Shown here in pieces: positions 26,865 to 33,974 of a DNA stretch of 64,000 bases. A program made the translations under genes and the position numbers. The notes beneath the pieces are model-generated. The model was given only the letters and a program-made list of their open reading frames with translations, ran no database searches and was not told the origin of the DNA. The stretch is from JBFAPK01 sp040676675 (GTDB taxonomy: Bacteria; Actinomycetota; Actinomycetes; Mycobacteriales; Micromonosporaceae), in the NCBI RefSeq assembly GCF_040676675.1, contig NZ_JBFAPK010000010.1, positions 124,001 to 188,000 of the forward strand, read 5' to 3'. The first letter of the stretch is position 1; every line of letters begins with the position of its first letter.

Positions 26865-26871
26865 GTCCGGC
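26851..26871. promoter_or_regulatory. Operator-like palindrome over the sialidase -10 box
   Basis: GCCGGACAT-AGG-ATGTCCGGC is a perfect 9-bp inverted repeat that covers the -10 box. TCGAAC copies lie just outside on each side. A protein bound here would block transcription. No regulator gene is adjacent. Confidence 0.55.
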
Positions 26872-26937
26872 AATTCGAACTCCACCGCCGATCGACCCGA
26901 TCCGCCCCTGCGGTGACCAGTGGAGGTAGCGCATCCG

Positions 26938-28839
26938 ATGACGAGACAGGCACGCGGCCCAGGGCGCCGCCGACTGTTGTCCACAGTGGTGGTGGCGGCG
27001 CTGGCCGCCGCCCTGATCACCAGCGGCGCCGCCCACGCCGCCGAGCCGTACCACGAGGAACGGGCGGTCTACACGGCGAACACGGACGGATACTTCTGCT
27101 TCCGCATCCCGGCGATCGTGAAGGCCACCAACGGCGACCTGCTGGCGTTCGCCGAGGGCCGGATCAACAACTGCGACGACCGGGGCGACATCGACCTGGT
27201 GCTGAAGCGGTCCCACGACGGCGGCCGTACCTGGGGTCCGTTGCAGGTCGTGTCGCGCGGCAACGGCGAGACGCACGGCAACCCGATGCCCATCGTGGAC
27301 GAGCGGACCGGCCGGATCGTGTTGTTCACGACCCACAACCCGGGCACCGGAAGCGGTGGCCGGGACCCGTTCCTACAGGTCAGCGACGACGACGGCGCGA
27401 CCTGGAGCGCGCCGCGGGAGATGGCCGAGCTGATGCGGCCGGAGTGGACCTCCTGGTACGCCACCGGCCCGGTCCACGCCATCCAGCTCAGGCGCGGCCC
27501 GCACGCCGGGCGGTTGGTGATGAGCGCGAACCACGAGTCTCCCGGGCCGGACGGGCAGCCCGTGGCCGGCGTCCACCTCGGCTACAGCGACGACGGCGGG
27601 GAGACCTGGCACCTCGGCGCCAGCGCGGGTGGCGCCGCCGCCGACATCTTCGTCAACGAGTCGACCCTGGTGGAGCTGACCGACGGGCGGATCTACGTCA
27701 ACGTGCGGGAGGGCGGCACGGCCGAGGGCACGAGGGCGTACGCGATCTCCAGTGACGGCGGCGAGAGCTACGACGCGCCGTTCCAGATGGTGCCGGAGCT
27801 GACCATGCCGGTCGTGCAGGGAGCGCTGCTGCGCCTCACCGCCACCGACGAGGGTGACGCGCGCGACCGCATCCTCTTCTCCGGACCCGCCAACCCCGGC
27901 AAGCGCGAGGCCCTGACCATCCGCTCCTCGTACGACGAGGCCCGGACCTGGGAGAGCTGGCAGGAGGGCAAGGTCATCAGCTGGGGCCCGGGCGGCTACT
28001 CCGACCTGGTCAAGATCGAGGACGATCCGGTCGCGGGCCCCGTGGCCGGAGTCCTGTACGAGGGTGGCGTGGCCGCCCTCTACGAGGTGATCCAGTTCGT
28101 CAGGTTCAACGAGGCGTACCTCGACACGCCGAACGGTTCGCCGCCGAGCCTGCCGCCGCCACCGCCGCCCGGACCGACGACCCCGGACGCCTCGCCACGC
28201 TACGACAACACCGCCTACGTGCGCGGCGGCGCGACCCTGGGCGAGGGGCGGTACGGCCGAGGGCTCGCGCTCGACGGCGTCGACGACCACGTCGAGGTGC
28301 CCTTCGGCTCGGCCGTCGACCTGGCGGACGACCCGTTCACCGTCATGACCTGGTTCCGCTACCGGGAGACCACCGGCAGCATCGTGCTCTGGTGGTTCTA
28401 CCAGGTGGGTACCGGCGCCGCGCAGATCTGGCTGCGGGCCGAACCGGCGAGCAACCGCATCCGGGGCGTGGTCGGTACCGGCCAGGGCGACGCGAACATC
28501 ACCATCGCGGGCGCGTACAACGACGGGCTCTGGCACCACGTCGCCATGCGACGGACGGCGACCCGGGTCACGGTCCTCATCGACGGCGCCACCGTCGCCG
28601 ACCTGGCCGCTCCGCGCGGCTCGGTGACCACCGGCAAGGAGTTCGGCATCCACAGCGTCTACCTCGGTCGGCGCGTCGACGGGTTGAACAACACGTTCCA
28701 CGGCGGCCTCGACGAGTTCCGCGTCTACGGCCGCGCCCTCAGCGACCAGGAGCTACGGGAGATCCGGCAGCACAACGCCCCCATCGCCGGGCAACTGCGG
28801 CTCCGCCTCCCCTTCGCCACCATCACCCCCCAGCGGTAG
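26938..28839 (+). CDS. Secreted exo-alpha-sialidase (GH33) with LamG-like domain
   Basis: The protein is 633 aa. A Sec signal peptide spans about 1-35 (cleavage near AHAAEP). The GH33 six-bladed propeller shows the FRIP motif (55-58) and Asp boxes SHDGGRTW (92-99), SDDDGATW, SDDGGETW and SSDGGESY. A Pro-rich linker (SPPSLPPPPPPGP) joins a C-terminal concanavalin/LamG-type domain (about 425-615) ending GLDEFRVYGRALSDQE. It would release terminal sialic acids from extracellular glycans (EC 3.2.1.18). ATG at 26938 has GGAGG eleven bases upstream. No sialic acid catabolism genes are seen nearby. Confidence 0.92.
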   Translation: MTRQARGPGRRRLLSTVVVAALAAALITSGAAHAAEPYHEERAVYTANTDGYFCFRIPAIVKATNGDLLAFAEGRINNCDDRGDIDLVLKRSHDGGRTWGPLQVVSRGNGETHGNPMPIVDERTGRIVLFTTHNPGTGSGGRDPFLQVSDDDGATWSAPREMAELMRPEWTSWYATGPVHAIQLRRGPHAGRLVMSANHESPGPDGQPVAGVHLGYSDDGGETWHLGASAGGAAADIFVNESTLVELTDGRIYVNVREGGTAEGTRAYAISSDGGESYDAPFQMVPELTMPVVQGALLRLTATDEGDARDRILFSGPANPGKREALTIRSSYDEARTWESWQEGKVISWGPGGYSDLVKIEDDPVAGPVAGVLYEGGVAALYEVIQFVRFNEAYLDTPNGSPPSLPPPPPPGPTTPDASPRYDNTAYVRGGATLGEGRYGRGLALDGVDDHVEVPFGSAVDLADDPFTVMTWFRYRETTGSIVLWWFYQVGTGAAQIWLRAEPASNRIRGVVGTGQGDANITIAGAYNDGLWHHVAMRRTATRVTVLIDGATVADLAAPRGSVTTGKEFGIHSVYLGRRVDGLNNTFHGGLDEFRVYGRALSDQELREIRQHNAPIAGQLRLRLPFATITPQR

Positions 28840-28845
28840 GCGCAG

Positions 28846-28877
28846 GTGCCCCGCCGTCCGGCCGGACGGCGGGGCAC
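28846..28877. terminator. Perfect 32-nt palindrome after the sialidase gene
   Basis: Left arm 28846-28861 is fully complementary to 28862-28877 (core CCCCGCCGTCCGG). It begins 7 bp after the stop and would form a very stable stem, a likely intrinsic-type terminator without a U-tract. Confidence 0.7.
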
Positions 28878-28947
28878 GACGTCCGTGGTGGGCCAGCAGA
28901 CGAATGCCGCCGAGCCGCAACCGGCAGCGGTGTGGCATGGTGGCCTG

Positions 28948-30132
28948 ATGATCGACAGCGTCGGGGCGCTGGCGGCCGTCATCCGGCACGCCGTCGAGTT
29001 GGAGGACGACTACGACGACATCGCACCGACCCTCGCGGCGCTGGCGTCCTGCGGGGACACCACCCTGGTGCCCCGCCTGCACGAGGCGCTCGATCGGTTC
29101 CTGGACGAGGAGAATTTCTACGGCCGCGACCTGATCGCCGGCATCCTCGCCGGCATCGAGGGTACGGCGGCGCTCCCGGCGTTGCTGCGCGCCTCGGCCC
29201 GCGACCTCGGCGACGACCAGGACAGCTTGAGCGGCGAAATCATCGATCTGCTGCGCAGGGACCAGGCGTCCGCCCGGCGTACGGTGCTCCAGTTCGTCGC
29301 GAGCGAATCGCCCGAACTGCGCCGGGCCGGATTGTGGGCGCTCGGATTCGTGGCGGAGACGGGGGATGTCGGGCTGCTGGCCGCCGCGGCGACCGACACC
29401 GACCCGGAGGTCCGGTCCCTGGCGATCGGCTCGATCCCCGATCCCGTCGAGGACGCGCGGGCATTTCGTGTGCTCGTTCAGGCGTTGCGCGACCCGGACG
29501 ATCGGGTGCGGGTGTCGGCGATCAGCAGGCTCGGCTCCACCGGCCGCCCCGACGCCGTCGCGCCGCTCGTCGCCCTGGCCGATGACGAGGCGGCCCGGGT
29601 ACGGTCCATGGTCTCGTACGCACTCGGCCGGCTGGGTGCCGAGGAGGCGACCCCGGCCCTGCTACGGCTACGTCACGATCCTGACCGGGACGTCCGCGAG
29701 CGTGCGGTGGAGGCCCTCGGCTCGGTCGGCGGGCCGGCCGCCGTCGACGCGCTGCTGAACCTCGCCGCCGACGAGGATCCGCGGTCGCGGGTCCTGGCCG
29801 CCAGGGCGCTCGGGAGGGCGGCTGAATCGGATCCCCGCGTACCGGGCCAGCTCGGGAGGCTGGCGCGGGACGGCGAGGCGGTGGTCCGGGCGGCCACCCT
29901 CAGCGGGCTCGTGAGCGCCGGAGGCGAGCCGTCGCGCTGGGCGCCGCTCGTCGCCGGACTGGCGGACGACCCGGATCCGGTGGTGCGGCAACGGGTCGCG
30001 GTCACGGCACGCCACCTCGTACCGGCCGCGGCCCCCGAGATCCTCCAGCGGTATGCCGACGACCCCGACCAGAACGTGCGCCGGGTCGCCGCCCTCGAAC
30101 TGGGCCGGCTCTCCGATTCGGCTGCCCGCTGA
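28948..30132 (+). CDS. HEAT-repeat (PBS-lyase-like) protein
   Basis: The protein is 394 aa. It consists of about ten HEAT/PBS-lyase-type repeats of 30 residues (LRDPDDRVRVSAISRLGSTG, LADDEAARVRSMVSYALGRLG, LRHDPDRDVRERAVEALGSVGG). It is a scaffold with no visible catalytic motif. ATG at 28948 (MIDSVGALAAVIRHAVELEDDYDDIAPTLAALAS) was chosen because the upstream part of the frame overlaps the terminator. It is unrelated in sequence to the longer HEAT protein at 18.2-20.3 kb. Confidence 0.8.
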   Translation: MIDSVGALAAVIRHAVELEDDYDDIAPTLAALASCGDTTLVPRLHEALDRFLDEENFYGRDLIAGILAGIEGTAALPALLRASARDLGDDQDSLSGEIIDLLRRDQASARRTVLQFVASESPELRRAGLWALGFVAETGDVGLLAAAATDTDPEVRSLAIGSIPDPVEDARAFRVLVQALRDPDDRVRVSAISRLGSTGRPDAVAPLVALADDEAARVRSMVSYALGRLGAEEATPALLRLRHDPDRDVRERAVEALGSVGGPAAVDALLNLAADEDPRSRVLAARALGRAAESDPRVPGQLGRLARDGEAVVRAATLSGLVSAGGEPSRWAPLVAGLADDPDPVVRQRVAVTARHLVPAAAPEILQRYADDPDQNVRRVAALELGRLSDSAAR

Positions 30133-30247
30133 CCCGGCCCGGGTTGGCGAACCAGGCGGCGCGCCACGCGGGCCTGAGCCGGGCCGGGGGAGCGGGAGCT
30201 GACGCGGTGGCGACCGCTGCCCGCCCACGTCTCGCCGCATGCGGGGG

Positions 30248-30841
30248 TCAGGGCTGTCGCATCGCCCCGGCCATGACGGTGGTCACGACCTTGCGTACGG
30301 CCGCGGCCTCCGGCGGGCTCTCCTTCCGCTCGGTGAAGAGCAGGTGCGCGGCCCCGATCAGGGTGCCCGCGAGCGTGTCGAGGTCGGCGTCGGCGTCGAT
30401 CCGGCCCCGGTCCCGTTCGGCCGCCAGGTACGAGGCGATCATGGCGGCGCCCTCGCCGGCGAGCGGGAACCGGGCGGTGCCGGCCGCACGCAGCCGCCGG
30501 CGCAGCTCGTCGCGGGCGATGACGAGGGTCACGATCGACACCATGACCGGATCGAGGAGGTTGATCAAAGCGCCGGTCAGGTTGTCGGCGACGGTGCCGG
30601 TCCCGGCCGCGTCGCGTAGGGCGGCGGCCTGTGCCTCGACCTGGGCGATGCAGTCCAGCACCAGCTCGGCGAGGAAGGCGTCGAAGTCGGCGAAGTGCCG
30701 GTGCAGGACGCCCTTGGCGACGTCGGCCTCCGTGGTGACCGCCCGGCTGGTCAGCCCGGTGACGCCGTCCCGGGCCAGCACCCGTACGGCCGCGTCGAAG
30801 AGCTGTCGGCGCGGGTCTCGCAGTGCGACGCCGGTCGGCAA
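30248..30841 (-). CDS. TetR/AcrR-family repressor
   Basis: The protein is 197 aa. The N-terminal HTH (LFDAAVRVLARDGVTGLTSRAVTTEADVAKGVLHRHFADFDAFLAEL) is canonical TetR; the C-terminal ligand domain is all helical. It starts with TTG at 30841, with AAGGGG seven bases upstream. It is divergent from two SAM-dependent methyltransferase genes, and two near-identical palindromes lie between them (centres about 64 and 85 bp from this start), which are its probable operators. Confidence 0.88.
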   Translation of the reverse strand: MPTGVALRDPRRQLFDAAVRVLARDGVTGLTSRAVTTEADVAKGVLHRHFADFDAFLAELVLDCIAQVEAQAAALRDAAGTGTVADNLTGALINLLDPVMVSIVTLVIARDELRRRLRAAGTARFPLAGEGAAMIASYLAAERDRGRIDADADLDTLAGTLIGAAHLLFTERKESPPEAAAVRKVVTTVMAGAMRQP

Positions 30842-30889
30842 CGCGCACCCCTTCCCTCACTGTCGGCGCCGTCGCGTTACTCGGCGCGA

Positions 30890-30919
30890 TTGCGTTAGTG
30901 GGCGCCTGCCCACTAGGGT
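30890..30919 (+). promoter_or_regulatory. Candidate leaderless promoter of the methyltransferase pair
   Basis: TTGCGT (30890-30895) and TAGGGT (30914-30919) are 18 bp apart, and the -10 box ends 6 bp before ATG 30926, so the transcript probably starts at the A of ATG. Confidence 0.5.
30896..30915. promoter_or_regulatory. TetR operator, site 1
   Basis: TAGTGGGCGCCTGCCCACTA is a perfect 8-bp inverted repeat with a 4-bp centre. It fills the space between the -35 and -10 boxes. Confidence 0.7.
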
Positions 30920-30933
30920 GGGCGCATGCCCAC
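30918..30933. promoter_or_regulatory. TetR operator, site 2, over the start codon
   Basis: GTGGGCGCATGCCCAC differs from the core of site 1 at one central base. The centres are 20 bp apart, about two helical turns, so both sites face the same side of the DNA. It contains the ATG of the first methyltransferase gene. Confidence 0.7.
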
Positions 30934-31798
30934 TATATCGTCCTCGTCCTCGTCCTCGCCGTCGCCGGAACCGCACCTGCACCGGCGCATGGCCGAGTCG
31001 TTCGGGATCGACCCCGGGCGGTACGACCGGAACCGGCCCTCGTACCCGGAAGCCATGATCCAGCGGATCGTGGCCGCCAGCCCCGGCGTCGACTTTCTCG
31101 ACGTCGGCTGCGGCACCGGCATCGAGGCCCGCCAGTTCGTGGCCGCCGGCTGCGCGGTGCTCGGCGTCGAGGCCGACCCGCGCATGGCCGACTTCGCGCG
31201 GGAGTCCGGCCTCGACGTCGAGGTGGCGACCTTCGAGGCATGGGAGCCGGCCGGACGTACCTTCGACGCGGTCGTCTCCGGTACCGCCTGGCACTGGGTG
31301 GACCCGGTCGCGGGCGCGGCGAAGGCGGCCCGGATCCTGCGTCCGGGCGGCGTGCTGGCACCGTTCGGGCACGTGTACCAGCCTCCGCCCGCCGTGACCG
31401 ACGCGCTGGCCGCGGCGTACCGTCGGGTGGCCCCCGACTCGCCGATCAACCTCGGCGGGCGGCCGGAGGGCTCGATCCTGGACGGATACCGGGCGCTGTA
31501 CGCCAGGGCCGCAGACGGCATCCGCGCCGCGGGCGGCTTCGGCGAGCCCGAGCTGTGGCGGTACGACTGGGAGCGCTCGTACACCCGGGACGAGCTGCTG
31601 GATCTGGTGGCGACCTCGGGCGGTCTCAGCAGCCTGCCGCCGGAGCCGGTGGCGGAGGTGCTGGCGGCCGTGGGCGCGGCGGCCGACGAGCTGGGCGGCT
31701 CCGTCACGCTGCCGTACGCCACCTGGGGTCTCACCGCGACCCGGCTCGATGCCCCGCCGCCGGCCCCGGCAGGCACGGTACGCGAGGCCGGCGCGTGA
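30926..31798 (+). CDS. Class I SAM-dependent methyltransferase
   Basis: The protein is 290 aa. Motif I is FLDVGCGTG and motif II LGVEADPRM; the later GTAWHWVDP is typical of UbiE/TehB-like small-molecule methyltransferases of Methyltransf_11 type. A Ser-rich N-terminus (SSSSSSSPSPEP) is unusual. It has no Shine-Dalgarno and a leaderless start is likely. It overlaps the next methyltransferase gene by 4 bp (GTGA). Substrate unknown. Confidence 0.88.
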   Translation: MPTISSSSSSSPSPEPHLHRRMAESFGIDPGRYDRNRPSYPEAMIQRIVAASPGVDFLDVGCGTGIEARQFVAAGCAVLGVEADPRMADFARESGLDVEVATFEAWEPAGRTFDAVVSGTAWHWVDPVAGAAKAARILRPGGVLAPFGHVYQPPPAVTDALAAAYRRVAPDSPINLGGRPEGSILDGYRALYARAADGIRAAGGFGEPELWRYDWERSYTRDELLDLVATSGGLSSLPPEPVAEVLAAVGAAADELGGSVTLPYATWGLTATRLDAPPPAPAGTVREAGA

Positions 31799-32577
31799 CC
31801 GCCGGCCCCGTCGACTACGACGCCGAGCTGACCAGGTACGACCCGGTGCTGCGCCGCGCCTGGGCGGTCCAACCCCACGACCGCGTCCTCGACGTCGGCT
31901 GCGGCGCCGGCCGGACGACCCGTACGGCGGCGCGCCTGGCCCGGGCCGGCAGCGCGCTCGGGGTCGACGTGTCGGCGCCCGCCATCGAGCGCGCCCGCGG
32001 CCTCGCCCTGGCCGAGGGGCTGGGCAACGTCACCTTCGAGCGCGCCGACGCGCAGGCACACCCGTTCGCCCAGGGTCGGTTCGACCTCGCGATCAGCCGG
32101 TTCGGCACGATGTTCTTCGACGACCCGGTCGCCGCCTTCGGCAACATCGGACGCGCGCTGCGTCCGGCCGGACGCCTGGTCATGCTGGTCTGGCAGGCCG
32201 CCGAGCGCAACGAGTGGGACGTCGTCATCCGCGAAGCGCTGGCGGAGCCCGGCGGGCCGGCGGTGGTCGCGGGCGACGGGCCGGACGCGTTCTCGCTCGC
32301 CGACCCGGCGACCGTGGCGGCGGTCCTGCGGGCCGCGGGGTTCGCCGACATCGTCCTCACCGACGTCGGCCAGCCCGTCTACTACGGCCCGGACCCCACC
32401 GCGGCCCTCGACTGGATCGGCCGCTTCGCGGTGACGAAGAACCTCCTGGAGCGTCTCGATCCCGCCGCCGCGGCTCGCGCCCTCGCGCGACTGCGGGACG
32501 CGCTCGCCGCGCGTACGACCGACGGGGGCGTCTGGTTCGACTCCCGCGCCTGGATCGTCACCGCGCGCCGCCGATGA
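31795..32577 (+). CDS. Class I SAM-dependent methyltransferase
   Basis: The protein is 260 aa. Motif I is VLDVGCGAG, followed by LGVDVSAPAIERAR and RFDLAISRFGTMFFDDPVAAFGNIGRALRPAGRLVML, the arrangement of Methyltransf_25/UbiE-type enzymes. GTG at 31795 is coupled to the stop of the upstream methyltransferase (GTGA), so the two are made together under the TetR-type repressor. The two methyltransferases are not recent duplicates of each other. Substrate unknown. Confidence 0.88.
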   Translation: MTAGPVDYDAELTRYDPVLRRAWAVQPHDRVLDVGCGAGRTTRTAARLARAGSALGVDVSAPAIERARGLALAEGLGNVTFERADAQAHPFAQGRFDLAISRFGTMFFDDPVAAFGNIGRALRPAGRLVMLVWQAAERNEWDVVIREALAEPGGPAVVAGDGPDAFSLADPATVAAVLRAAGFADIVLTDVGQPVYYGPDPTAALDWIGRFAVTKNLLERLDPAAAARALARLRDALAARTTDGGVWFDSRAWIVTARRR

Positions 32578-32743
32578 GCGCGGGCGGGGGCCTCGGCCGA
32601 CCCGTTCCGTGCCGTCGTGGACGAGCTGACCGGCCTGCTGCGCGGAGATCGCCAGTGTCGCATCAGGCAACGTTCGCCCTGGTGCGATACGGGTGATGAT
32701 CTTTGTGCTATCGTCCGCGTCGCCGTGCACCACCGCACATTCG

Positions 32744-32789
32744 AGGAGGTGAGCCCGATCAACGCTGCGACCAGTCGGGGCTCCCTCCT
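32744..32789 (+). promoter_or_regulatory. Leader hairpin pairing an SD-like with an anti-SD-like segment
   Basis: AGGAGG (32744-32749) and GAGCC (32751-32755) pair with GGCTC (32779-32783) and CCTCCT (32784-32789), one bulged base, 23-nt loop. It lies 54 bp before the hydrolase start. The AGGAGGTGA is an excellent ribosome-binding sequence with no ordinary start codon at proper spacing. Role unknown. Confidence 0.4.
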
Positions 32790-32843
32790 TTGCATGGCCT
32801 AGGGAGCGCTCGCACAAGGCTCTACGAAAGGCTTGAAACGCCG

Positions 32844-33572
32844 ATGCGCTTCAGCTCCCATACGTCGTCGGACGGCGTCACCGAACAGCCCTTCACCCTC
32901 GACGAGATCCCCGGCGTGCTGTGGACGCCGGAAGGCGCCCGCGGTACTCGTCCCCTGATTCTGCTGGGCCACGGCGGCGGGCAACACAAGACGGCCCCCG
33001 GTATCGTGTCCCGGGCGCGCCGCTACGCCGCCGAGGGTTTCGCGGTCGTCGCGATCGACGCGCCCAACCACGGCGACCGGCCCAAGGGCGACGAGTTCGG
33101 CCGGATCGCGGCCGAGATGCGGGCCGGGATGGCCGCCGGTGAGAATCCGGGCTCGCTTGTCGCCGGCATGCACAGCTATCTGGCCCCGCAGGCCGTCGCC
33201 GACTGGCAAGCGGTCCTGACCGCGGTCCAGCGCCTCGACCAGGTCGGCGTCGGCCCGGTGGGCTACTGCGGCATGTCGATGGGCTGCGGGCTCGGTATCC
33301 CGCTCGTCGCCGCGGAACCCCGGATCCGGGCGGCGGTGCTGGGCCTGCTCGGCGTGCACGGGCTGGCCGAGGACGCCGGGCGTATCACCGCGCCGGTGCA
33401 GTTCCTGGTCCAGTGGGACGACCAGTTGGTGCCGCGGGACCAGAGCTTGGCGCTGTTCGACGCCCTGGCTTCGGCTGAGAAGACGCTGCACGCCAACCCC
33501 GGTAAACACGGAGATGTGCCGTCGTTCGAGGTGGACAGCTCGCTGCGGTTCTTCGCCCGGCATCTGAGCTGA
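32844..33572 (+). CDS. Dienelactone hydrolase-like alpha/beta hydrolase
   Basis: The protein is 242 aa. The nucleophile elbow is GYCGMSMGCG (Ser in GMSMG); LLGHGGGQHK forms the oxyanion-side loop, VQWDDQLVP supplies the acid and PGKHGDVP the His. The frame opens at 32703, but ATG 32844 (MRFSSHTSSDGVTEQPFTLDEIPG) starts the recognisable domain. It follows the methyltransferase pair after 266 bp with its own leader, so it is probably transcribed separately. Confidence 0.85.
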   Translation: MRFSSHTSSDGVTEQPFTLDEIPGVLWTPEGARGTRPLILLGHGGGQHKTAPGIVSRARRYAAEGFAVVAIDAPNHGDRPKGDEFGRIAAEMRAGMAAGENPGSLVAGMHSYLAPQAVADWQAVLTAVQRLDQVGVGPVGYCGMSMGCGLGIPLVAAEPRIRAAVLGLLGVHGLAEDAGRITAPVQFLVQWDDQLVPRDQSLALFDALASAEKTLHANPGKHGDVPSFEVDSSLRFFARHLS

Positions 33573-33635
33573 CACGAGATCCCCGTACTCGGCGCGCTGG
33601 CCCTGAACTCAGGATAGCGGCAGCCCGCCGGCTCC

Positions 33636-33665
33636 AGGCTGGCAACCGACCCGGGTTGCCGGCCT
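33636..33665 (+). terminator. Hairpin after the hydrolase gene
   Basis: GGCAACC (33641-33647) pairs with GGTTGCC (33654-33660). The stem extends outward by AGGC/GCCT with one G-U pair, giving about 12 bp and a 6-nt loop. Confidence 0.5.
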
Positions 33666-33895
33666 GCCCGAGCGCGCCAGCCGCCGAGGTCGTACCCCGG
33701 GAGGCCATGCTCATGTGCGCGCATCCGCCGCGGGGCGCTCGTCCCGGAACGGCGCCGACGGTGGAGCGCGAAGCGGCCCGGCCCGGCTTCCGCCCGGCAT
33801 GCTCCGGACGGTCGAGGATCTCGTCCTGCGCCGGGGACAAAAAGAAAAGGCAAGGAGAAGACACTCCCTGCCACTTCTAACGTATACCGCACCGG

Positions 33896-33914
33896 GGGGC
33901 TTGCGGCAAGACCC
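33896..33914. promoter_or_regulatory. Rifamycin-associated element (RAE)
   Basis: GGGGCTTGCGGCAAGACCC is a 19-bp imperfect inverted repeat. As I remember it, the published actinomycete RAE consensus differs at one base (GGCCC at the right end). It lies 61 bp before the rph start. TTGCGG within it (33901-33906) may serve as a -35 box, with CAGAAT (33926-33931) as a poor -10 after a 19-bp spacer. RAE elements mark genes induced by rifamycins. Confidence 0.85.
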
Positions 33915-33974
33915 GGGTCCTACCGCAGAATCGGCGGCCGGACTCAGCACCGACGAGAAAGTGGGGGGCACGAC

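Larger units (their letters stand above)
26632..26937. other. 306-bp region upstream of sialidase gene
   Basis: No gene is seen. It holds a CCCATG-A-CATGGG palindrome (26696-26708) and, nearer the sialidase, a promoter-like pair with an overlapping palindrome (listed separately). Confidence 0.6.
33573..33974. other. 402-bp intergenic region upstream of rph
   Basis: No gene is supported. It contains a terminator-like hairpin (33636-33665), an A/G-rich stretch (33838-33860) and the rifamycin-associated element at 33896-33914. Confidence 0.6.

Noticed and set aside
26840..26885. tRNA-like T-loop (TTCGAA with flanking stems) upstream of the sialidase
   Set aside because: No acceptor stem, anticodon arm or CCA; the symmetric GCCGGACAT/ATGTCCGGC arms fit an operator better.
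32749..32802. 17-aa leader peptide MSPINAATSRGSLLCMA
   Set aside because: Its GTG is part of the SD-like sequence itself, leaving no spacer; better described as a structured leader.
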